A DNA stretch of 64,000 bases, taken from assembly GCF_019393635.1 (NCBI RefSeq), contig NC_057861.1, forward strand, positions 457,678,330 through 457,742,329, written 5' to 3'. Position numbers and translations under genes: made by a program. This document shows positions 56,030 to 64,000 of this stretch, piece by piece. This DNA comes from Dromiciops gliroides (Eukaryota > Chordata > Mammalia > Microbiotheria > Microbiotheriidae). Position 1 is the first letter of the stretch. Each line of letters begins with the position of its first letter. The notes below the pieces were generated by a model. The model was not told where the DNA came from. It was given only the letters and a program-made list of their open reading frames with translations, and ran no database searches.

Positions 56030-56790
56030 TACTTGGTGATTTCGATGCAAAATGGGTATAGTGTAGGATGATAAGAGCTATGTTGAAAATTTTGGTTCAG
56101 GAGTAAGAAATTAGAAAACCCAAGGTTTATTAGACATTTATATAGCATGAATACTTTGAAAAAAAAAAGAGTTGGGGTATGCTGTACCACGATGAGGACC
56201 AAATAATATTATAAAATAAAATTGATTATATTTTAATAGGCTGTAAATAACTGGTTATTTATTTCTCGATAAAGCATCTGTGTATCTCTGGACCATCTGC
56301 TTGATTAGGGAAAACATCAACATCAATACCAAACCAGAAAATAAAATAAAAACGATAAGACATGGTAGCCAGCTGAGGCAATAACCTATTTAAACAAGCT
56401 ATTAAAGCAAAAACAAAATTGTAGATGGCTAAAAGAACAGACATTGGCACAGGTCCTCACAATTTCCTGAGGAACTTTTCCTGATATATCACTTTTGTCA
56501 CAATGAGAAAACCCAAAGTCCTAAGAAACAGCTTTAGCCAAATGAAGACATAGAGTAGTCAAGGTGATACCTGTTTAGACTACATACTCATTTGTAAAGT
56601 CTTATGGGAGAAGATTGTAGGAAGATCATAAATAATTTTCCTTCACAAAGCAGTGAGAAACACTGTAGGAAAAAAAGTTTACAGAAAGTTTGGCAGCAGA
56701 GTCAGTTAAACAAGTCATCCTAGGAACATTTAAGGATAAAACTCTAAGGAGAACAATGAAAAGAGGATCCATGGAAAAAAAAACTAGAGG
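56030..56790 (+). repeat. Probable RTE-like LINE relic, endonuclease part
   Basis: Across frames: LGDFDAK (56035), then VENFGSGVRN and LLDI. This resembles the LGDFNAKVG ... GKFGSGxRNERGxxLLxF blocks of AP-type endonucleases in RTE-group LINEs. The match is short and frameshifted (a base is lost right after DAK), and later sequence could not be aligned with confidence. Confidence 0.4.
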
Positions 56791-56935
56791 GGCAATTAGG
56801 AGATGCAGTGGTTGGGGCACCAACCCTGGAGTCAGGAAGATAGGAGTTCAAATCCAGATTCAGTCGCTTTACACTTACTAGCTAGTGTAACCCTGGGCAA
56901 GTCACTTAACCCTGATTTCTTCCCCCGCAAAAAAT
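56788..56935 (+). mobile_element. tRNA-derived SINE, decayed
   Basis: ggggcaattaggagatgcag, ggagttcaaatccagattca and ctgggcaagtcacttaaccc. Confidence 0.88.
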
Positions 56936-56999
56936 CCATAAAGATTTTTTATAAAGAACGTTTTGGGGCCCATGTTAATAATGGAGTCACTCTAATATC

Positions 57000-57830
57000 C
57001 TTGTCTCTGATATGTTGCATGAAAAGAAAACAAAAATAACAGAAGAAAAAAAATATATGGGAAAAACAAGAGGAGAACCAAGTTTGTTCCAACACTTTTT
57101 TTTTTGAGAGTATTGAGGGGTTAGTTTTCAAGATATATGAAAGATAAATGATACCAAAGATATGGGGGAGGGAACCTTAGACTCTATTATAAATATAAGC
57201 TCATAAAATTACTTTCCTATCTCTACAAAATTTATCAGACTAATTTACAAGTATATTGGAGGCATTCTTGATAAAGGTACGAGAAAGAAACAGGTAGATT
57301 GCAAATGATCTCAGCGTGTTTCTTATTTACTGAGTGTACAAACAAAAGATACATTAGATTCATTTGAGCAAAATGCCACATTAAAGGTTCTCCTTCTACA
57401 GGTTAACTGCCATGCAGATGCCAAGATCATATATGACAAGGAAGAAATTAAGTCATATGTAGAGACCAGATCTTTTGAGTCCAAGTCCAGTGTTCTTTTA
57501 CCAGGTAACCAATGGAAATTTCTGATATCAAAGCACCCACTGCAATGCTTTACAGAACAAGTAATTGATGAATGTCATCATCATAAGAATATTACAGTAT
57601 GTAGAACAAAAACCAAAATGTTTGAAGGATTATAGCTAATGTTGAAAAGTCACTCAGGGATTTAAGAGGCTATTTAATGAAATTATTTTGGTGAGAGCTC
57701 TATGTGTAATACAACTAAAGAATGTAGCTACTGACATATTAGTACACTTGCTTTTTCAAAATGTGTGTAAACATTGCTATTAAATGCATCAATTCACATC
57801 TCATGATTCATCATTAAAGTAGCTAGCCAT
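57000..57830. other. Intron sequence, possibly old LINE remains
   Basis: No element can be named. It may continue the RTE-like relic, but I could not confirm it. Confidence 0.35.
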
Positions 57831-57837
57831 TGCTCTT

Positions 57838-57984
57838 TATCAAGAGAATCACAGACTCTCAAAGTTGGAAGGGACCACCAAGGCTATCTATCATTTCAAC
57901 CTGGTATGTAAAACAAGTGGCAATCCAGACTTTAACTGAGTATCTCTAGTAATGTAGAAAAACCTCCGTGGGACTCAGTTTCCA
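57838..57984 (-). repeat. CR1/L3 LINE 3' end, antisense
   Basis: gagaatcacagactctcaaa, gttggaagggaccaccaagg and caacctggtatg are the reverse of the L3 3' end. Confidence 0.75.
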
Positions 57985-58195
57985 TATATGTTGTTGTTGT
58001 TTGGCCTTCGTTCTCAAAGAGGACCATGACATCGTGGTGATGTCATGACTTTCAGTGAATTGTATTTAAGTGAGGAAGAGCTAAGCAAAGTCACCAAGCT
58101 CACTCTCTCCTCTGGAGCCATCTGGGACCAGTGGCAAGATACACATCAGGATGACTGGAGATGACCCCAGATGTCTGAGGCAATCAGGGTACATT
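57985..58195 (-). mobile_element. Long-tailed SINE tail, head truncated
   Basis: ttgttgttgtttggccttcg, ttctcaaagaggaccatgac, gccatctgggaccagtggca, atcaggatgactggagatga, ending gaggcaatcaggg. Same tail as 34435-34891, but only the last few bases before the head remain. It splits the surrounding CR1/L3 element. Confidence 0.8.
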
Positions 58196-58955
58196 TCCCT
58201 CTTCTCTCCTAGATTGCTATACCCAGGACTGAACATCATACTATAGATGTTGTCTAAACACCACAGTGTTCTATTACCTCCCTAGCCCTGTGATTTATGC
58301 AACTCTGAATATAGCCTAAGACTCCATTAGCTTTCTTAGCTGCTATATCATGCTCTTAATACACCTTGAACTGACAGTCCACTAAAACAACCAGATCTTT
58401 TTCATAGCAACTACTACCTATCCATGCTTCCTTGTCTTTGGGATTTTAATTTTTTAATACCATGTATAAGACTTTACATTTATCCTTAGTGAATTTCACT
58501 TTATTAAACGTACTCCAATATTCTAGACTGTGGGGGATTTTTGAGATCCCAACTCTCAAGTCTTTCATACAATGTGTTAGCTTATCTTCCTAGATTGGTA
58601 TCCCCTGAAATTTGATATACATGCCATCTATGTTTTATCAAAGCCAGTCAAGTCAATAAGCATTCATTAAATGCCTAATAGGAAAATATCAACCACATCT
58701 CTGAGAAACTACATTATAGACATCATTGTAAAATGAATGTTTACTTATTAGTATCTCCTTTTTGAGCCAATCATTCAATTGGTTCAGCTTCCATGGTATT
58801 ATTAAATTGTATTATTGTCTAGCTCACATTTCTCCATCTTGTGAAAAAGAATAACACAATAAACTTTGTCATATCCTTTGTTTAAATCCAGGTAAAATTA
58901 AAATGTATTTTCAGCATTCCAAAATTCTACCAGACTAATTACTATGTGAAAAAGG

Positions 58956-59030
<75 letters not shown>

Positions 59031-59247
59031 AAGGAAAGAAGAAAGGAAGAGAAAGAAAGAAAAGTGAGTTTATATTGATATGATAAACTCCTGTTTCTAA
59101 TCCATTGCTACTTCCTTTTCCAGATATTCATTAACCTTCCCTTTAATTCATTCTAGAATTGGCAGGAATTGAAGTCAAACTTGTGATTTTTTTGTATCCA
59201 CTCTTCCCTTTTTGGAAGTTGGAACTACATTTGCCTTTCTGTATTTT
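58196..59247 (-). repeat. CR1/L3 LINE reverse-transcriptase region, antisense
   Basis: The minus strand, across stops, encodes AKKANGVLGYIQSCI and REVIE, and SCYEKDLVVLVD, matching the AKKANGILGCIR and EKDLGVLVD blocks of CR1/L3 polymerases. Near 58890, YLDLNKGYDKV matches YLDFSKAFDxV. The order on the minus strand (YLDF block, then EKDLGVLVD, then AKKANG) is the correct 5'-3' order. A long (GA)n tract lies inside at 58955-59027. Confidence 0.85.
58955..59027. repeat. (GA)n microsatellite, long
   Basis: About 35 AG units in one tract, followed by GAAA/GGAA-rich sequence to 59065. Confidence 0.97.
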
Positions 59248-59431
59248 TTTTGTTTTGTTTTTGGGTTTTTTTTTTGGTTTTTTTTTTTTTTTTTTGCAGA
59301 GGAATGGGGATTAAGTGACTTGCCCAGGGTCACACAGCTAGTAAGTGTCAAGTGTCTGAGGCCAGATTTGAACTCGGGTACTCCTGAATCCAGGGCCGGT
59401 GCTTTATCCACTGTGTCATCTAGCCGCCCCC
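59248..59431 (-). mobile_element. tRNA-derived SINE nested in CR1/L3, antisense
   Basis: Long T/G tail (59248-59295), ggggattaagtgacttgccc, and tgtgtcatctagccgccccc. Flanks cctttctgtattt and cctctctgtattt (one mismatch) are the target duplication; the LINE sequence resumes on the right. Confidence 0.96.
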
Positions 59432-60120
59432 ACCTCTCTGTATTTCAGTGACACCTCTCCCATTCTCTGTGATACCTTTCCTTCCTTCTTTTTCTATACA
59501 ACTTACTCTCTTAAGATAATATTCTTTTTTTTTCTTTTTGGAATTGTTTCTCTCACATATTTAATTCTTGTGAGTTTGTTAACCTTCCTTGAGTGACTTC
59601 CGTGAATTTTTGGCTATAGCATTCTTTCTATCTTTCTCTGAAACTCAGAAACTCATCTATCAAGATCTAGGACACATTACACTATTTCCAATTTTTCTCT
59701 CCTCCATCAAAAACTCTAAGATTGAGTTGTCACTTCTTCAAAGAAACACATTATTTTGACTTCAATAAGCAGATTCTTCTTGATAGTCAATATCAAGTTC
59801 AGAATCGCACCTCCCTTTATCTACCTTCCCTTTTTTGGGTCCTGCCTCCCTTTCTCCCTACCTTTGTAGGGATGAAATTAACAACAAAACATCAATAAGT
59901 CATTAGCTTCTCTGCTCTTGGCAAAGAGAACTATAGCAGATGTCTAGATTATTTGTTTTTCCTTATCCCTACTATATTGTCTCCACAATAGAGTTGAGAT
60001 TTATTTCCCAAACTCACATATTTCTTCCTTCTGTCAAGGTGGTCTGTGGTCTACTAGAGTATGATTGCATCTGTCTCTGCTTCTATTCTCTTTAACCAAA
60101 TATTCACCATTCTTCCCCTT
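59432..60120 (-). repeat. CR1/L3 LINE, upstream part, antisense
   Basis: cagtgacacctctcccattc, atagtcaatatcaagttcag, gtcctgcctccctttctccc and cagatgtctagattatttgt follow the antisense L3 order upstream of the polymerase core. The left limit of the element (toward 60.1 kb) is uncertain. Confidence 0.6.
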
Positions 60121-60790
60121 TTTAGTTTGTGAATTTTGTCATAAGTGTTTCTTCTCACCACACTATGCTACTGCACATAGACACACAAATACACACTTAG
60201 GCATGCACAATACACTGGATCCACACTAGTCCTTTGAGATAGAACATACTATTTCAAAGGCATTTTCCAATCATGAGTCCTATTGCATCAAATCTCAGTG
60301 ATGCCTAGGAAGTAAAATTTTCCTCCTTGCATTTGAATCTAGTGCTCTCCTTGCTTGTTACTCATACTTGGTGCACTTATATTTAGACATCTGAGGACAT
60401 GGTTTTATTGCAGACTTCTTTTTAATATTTCATCTCCTGTGAATTCCTGAAGGCCTCTATTGTTATTCCTTTTTTATATTGCTACTCTTCATGGCATGGA
60501 GTTTGATATGCATATAAATATGTCTGTATATGTGTGTAGGCAGTTCTCTCTCCTTCCTTTTCAGCTTAAAGCCCTTTTGATTAGATTTGCAAGACTCTAA
60601 GGAAAGGCATTTTTCTCAGTCCTTTTGGAGGCAATCCATTCCTGGCCAAGAGCCCATTATTCCTATATTTTAAGCTGTGGTCCAGAAATCCAAAACCCAT
60701 TCTCAGATACCATCTTTTTAACCAGCTGTTCACTTCCCAAATCTGCCTTTCTGTTCTGAAGTCTTTGCCCCAGTGATGAAAATACCACCT
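60120..60790. other. Intron sequence, nothing recognised
   Basis: Could be the far end of the CR1/L3 element, but I see no supportable match. Confidence 0.35.
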
Positions 60791-60804
60791 GTGATATAAC
60801 ACTA

Positions 60805-61425
60805 TAAGCTCCAAATGGATACATGACCTAAATATAAAATGTCACATCATAAAAAAGAGGAGAATGGAAGGAAATACCTTTCAAAACTATCGCTAGGGAG
60901 AATTCTTAAGAAAACTAGGGATAGGGGTGATCATGAAAGATAAAATGGGTTATTTTGATTGTAAAAATTAAAAAGCTTCTGCCTTAAAAAATCAATGCAG
61001 CTAAAATAAAAAGAGAAGCTGTCAAATGGGAAAAATCTTTGCCTCAAATATCTCCTATAAAATTGATATTCAAGGTATATGGGAAATTGATTTATATAAA
61101 ATCAAGATACATTTCCTAGTGCATAAATGGTCAAGTGAGATAGATACCTTTCAATAGAAGAATAATATGCCGCCAATTTCTAATGAGAGAAATGAAAATC
61201 AAATTACTTTGAGGTTCCACCTCACACCCAGAAAAATCAGAAAAGGATGATAAAAGATGAAAATATTAAGTGATGGAGGGTCGTGGGAAGACAGATACCC
61301 CAATATTTTGTTGGCTAATCTGTGAATTGGTCCAATAATTCTGGAAAGAAATTTGGAATTAAGCAAATAAAATTACTATCCTTTGATCCCACTAGGTATT
61401 TACTGAGAGTTCAAAGACCCTTAGT
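60805..61425 (+). repeat. L1 ORF2 C-terminal/3' fragment, left part
   Basis: atggatacatgacctaaata, aaaaagcttctgccttaaaa, aatgggaaaaatctttgcct, gagagaaatgaaaatcaaat and ccacctcacacccagaaaaa follow, in order, the stretch after the L1 ORF2 polymerase core. Decayed; resumes near 62660. Confidence 0.8.
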
Positions 61426-61515
61426 GTCTGTAATGAGGCAACTAGCCAATAAGGGCTTAGTTTTTAGAGCAAGTATGGATTCACCTTTCTTGGTGGGTAA
61501 TAGAGAACATGGACA

Positions 61516-61520
<5 letters not shown>

Positions 61521-61554
<34 letters not shown>
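61521..61554. repeat. (CT)n microsatellite in SINE tail position
   Basis: About 17 CT units adjoining the tail side of the antisense SINE; the left target duplication ends inside its first units. Confidence 0.96.
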
Positions 61555-61558
<4 letters not shown>

Positions 61559-61694
61559 GTGAGGCAATTGGGGTTAAGTGACTTGCGTAGAGTCACACAA
61601 CTAGTAAGTGTTAAGTGTCTGAGGCCAGATTTGAACTCGGGTCCTTCTGACTTCAGGGCCAGTGCTCTATCCAATGCACCACCTAGCTGCCCCT
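61525..61694 (-). mobile_element. tRNA-derived SINE, antisense, (GA)n tail
   Basis: gcaattggggttaagtgact to ccaatgcaccacctagctgc. Perfect duplication ACAATATTCTCT at 61513-61524 and 61695-61706. Confidence 0.97.
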
Positions 61695-62659
61695 ACAATA
61701 TTCTCTTCTTATTGCCAATCCAACATGTAGAATTTTAGAAGCTGGTTTTGGCCGTGATGACTCAGGGTTAGTACTACGTGATTATGAAAAAGTCTTTCTG
61801 TTTGTTAAGGAGCTAGAAGAACTGATGATGCAGGAGACACTAGCCAGAGTGCAGTGTGCATACAAAAAGTTTAAGCAGACAATCTCATGTACTCAGAGTT
61901 TTAAAGTGAGGAGGAATTCTGTGAACCATCAGAGGGGGTGAAAGAGCAGCTGGCCATCCTAGCCACCATATTTCCCTGAATATATGATGCCTATTTCTTT
62001 TGTGTTTATTTTTTCCTGATCTTAGGTGAATTAGTGTCCAGTGACAGAACTGATCAGATTACAACCTTATGAGCTTGACTGGTGTAGCCCTCAGAGGTCT
62101 CCTAGGCAACAAGAATTAGCAGCAGAGAGTAGCCAAATCTGGTGAGGTGTTGGTACAGCTGTGCAACCTGCTTGATTCAGCCTAATAGTTGCCTAACTCA
62201 TCAGCCCATTATATTCTGGAAGGAGCCAGCACAGCTAAGCAAAGAACTCCTTCATCATGACATTATGCCTTGAATCAAACAGTGGGGACTTCACAAAAAG
62301 AGTACCTCCAGGGCCAGGAGTTGTGAGGTACAATCTTAGCCCTATATGTTCCCTACATGCACACTGTAAGTTTGAATCTATTTTCCCTTGGAACTAACTG
62401 TATGCATATGGAAGAATGTGCTCCCTGTCTAGGATATGGGGATTTGATTTCTGTCCTTGCTATACTTCTCAGTGAATAGCCTCTTCTGAAGGCTAATTAA
62501 AGTCAACTTGCTGATTGATATTGGGGGAACACAGCAGATGAGGGTGTAGGAGCAATAGTGTTAGAAATCAAAGCCTCTCAGAATTACTCCTGGAATCCTG
62601 AAGAGAAAAATTAGTTGTTCTCTAGTTACCTAATATGCTAGTGCAAGTGGGGGTTGAGA

Positions 62660-63175
62660 GAGTGAACCTAAAGGGTATTTATATCCCAAAATATGCATTG
62701 TAGCATTTTATGTAATACAAAAACTGATAACAAATTGGGTTTGTTTCCCAGTTGGACTGTAGAAAGGTGGAACGAATTGAATGGAATATTATTGTGCTCT
62801 AAGAAGTAAAAAATACAAGGAGTTCAGAGAAATGTGGGAATATGTGTATGAACCAATAGAAATCAAACAAGGTAGAACCAAAAGAATAATACATATGATG
62901 AACACAATACTGCCTATGAAAACAATGCTTAAAAAGCCACTGAACTGATTGTAAGGCCATATTTTGGTTCCAGAGAACAGATGAAGAAATACAATTCCCT
63001 TCTCCTAGTAGTAGGTGTGAAGGCTATAGGAGTGGAATGGAATGAAACAGTGTCAGACAATTGTTTTGTTGGTGGGCTTTGTTTAACTGCTTTACTTTGT
63101 TAACAGGGATGGTTTAAGGAGAGGGAGGAAGAATAGTGGGAAATAACTGATATTTTTTAAAAGCAAAAGGCATCA
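62660..63175 (+). repeat. L1 3' fragment, right part
   Basis: atgcattgtagcattttatg, aactgataacaaattgggtt, gaatggaatattattgtgct, acaaggtagaaccaaaagaa and aatacatatgatgaacacaa continue the L1 3' order after the interruption. Confidence 0.8.
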
Positions 63176-63259
63176 ACAAAATACTATTTAGATCCCAAAG
63201 TCTTCGCTTGCCCAAGTTTTTTTTTTTTTTAAATGAAGGGATAAGATTTTTCATTTATT

Positions 63260-63410
63260 TCTATTACATTTTATCTTCTAAGATCTGGCCCTATGTTCTA
63301 GCCTTTCAATAGCTTTTTAGATTCTGATTCTGCCATCCAAGACATTTAACAATTCTTTCCAGTTTTATTGCTACTTGCAGTAGTGAAACACTCTTAAGTA
63401 GTTCAGAGAT
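63260..63410 (-). repeat. CR1/L3 LINE fragment, antisense
   Basis: tctaagatctggccctatgt, tctagcctttcaatagcttt and gattctgattctgccatcca follow the antisense L3 polymerase-core noncoding-strand pattern. Confidence 0.65.
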
Positions 63411-64000
63411 CCTCATCAGGACACACAGACCATAAATCAAGCTCTTAATCACCAACACTCATCACTAATCACTTACTTTCTTTGAATCCTGGAAGTCACG
63501 GTGTTCTCTGCCCAACCCAAAGGCTCCTTACATTTTGTCCCAGCTCTTCAGGGGCTGGCTTCTACTGTTCTGGTTACTAGCATCAGAAGAAAGTCCTAAT
63601 CCTTATTTATAGTCGGGGATAATTCACAATGGTTGGCAGCTGAGAGCCCTCTTCACCTAAGAATACTCCTGAGATTTTTTTCAAAGTCTATCCCTAAAAC
63701 TACTAGTGGACTGGGATTGTCATCAACTTTAGGCCACAATGCTTGCTTGGCTTCCGATATCATGGGAGAGAATGAGTAAGGTTTTAAACTAGGTAGGGTA
63801 GAAGCGAAAGGTTTATTTGGATGGCTAATTGTTCCCCATTTGAGCACTGGTTCTTATATTGGAAAAACATTTCCCAAGTTATTTTAGTTTCTGGCATCAA
63901 TTAAGAGCTAGTTATTTAAATAATGAAATTACATTTTGTCAATAAAGAGAAATCTTTGAACTGTTTCTAACTCTGTCATCAGAAAAGAAGAGATTGTCAT
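63410..64000. other. Intron sequence, nothing recognised
   Basis: No exon or named repeat to the end of the window. Confidence 0.4.

Larger units (their letters stand above)
61426..62660. other. Unassigned block splitting an L1, possibly LTR-derived
   Basis: About 1.2 kb (including the SINE at 61525-61694) that interrupts the L1 sequence. Its right part has a weak LTR-like end: aggctaattaaagtcaactt (a possible poly(A) signal) then gattgatattgggggaacac. I could not find clear TG...CA termini or a target duplication, and no retroviral gene is present. Confidence 0.35.

Noticed and set aside
61322-61738. 138-codon ORF
   Set aside because: Runs through L1 remains, a (CT)n tract and an antisense SINE; an artefact of repeats. 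The same SINE frame (RQLGLSDLPRVTQLVS) recurs in many ORFs of the window.
28907-64000. Further upstream MCTP1 exons (acidic segment, first membrane segment, C2 domains)
   Set aside because: Looked for the antisense of the expected acidic and hydrophobic segments and found no open segment with splice sites; they probably lie beyond the window.

Overview
The window is ordinary mammalian (marsupial) nuclear DNA: AT-rich and dominated by interspersed repeats, with a few short spliced exons. More than twenty copies of a short tRNA-derived SINE (head like gggcagctaggtggcgcag, B box near gagttcaaatc, A-rich or simple-repeat tail) mark it as marsupial. Several older tRNA SINEs also carry a long RTE-like 3' tail. 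From memory of repeat families, the short-tailed SINE is of the WSINE/MAR1 kind. The abundant opossum SINE tail that I know was not seen, so an Australian marsupial is more likely than an American one. This is inference, not proof.

Two protein-coding genes converge here. On the plus strand, positions 1380-5931 hold the last three coding exons of SLF1 (ANKRD32), the ankyrin-repeat factor that links RAD18 to SMC5/6 at DNA damage. On the minus strand, 28906 down to 19653 holds the last four coding exons of MCTP1, a C2-domain membrane protein; they encode the second membrane segment and the cytosolic tail. The stop codons lie about 13.7 kb apart, tail to tail, matching the SLF1-MCTP1 order that I recall from human chromosome 5q. 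All intact splice sites and reading frames join cleanly. Sequence to the right of 28.9 kb is most simply a large MCTP1 intron; no further exon was recognised there.

Region by region: 1-6.3 kb is the SLF1 3' part. 6.3-19.4 kb is intergenic, with MIR/L2 relics and SINEs. 19.4-28.9 kb is the MCTP1 3' part, with a CR1/L3 relic split by a SINE. 29-49 kb is repeat-rich intron, with L1, CR1/L3, MIR, a palindromic hAT-type element and a mariner-like MITE. 50-52.6 kb is a decayed LINE resembling the R4/Dong clade, including its C-terminal endonuclease region. 54.2-54.4 kb is a retroposed 7SL RNA pseudogene. 56-57 kb is a probable RTE-like relic. 57.8-60 kb is a long antisense CR1/L3 LINE. 60.8-63.2 kb is L1 sequence split by an unassigned block of about 1.2 kb.

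No new gene system was found. The most unusual items are the R4/Dong-like relic, the 7SL pseudogene, a target site present three times around two SINEs, and microsatellites that repeatedly occupy SINE tails. Repeat family names come from recalled consensus patterns and were not checked against a library.
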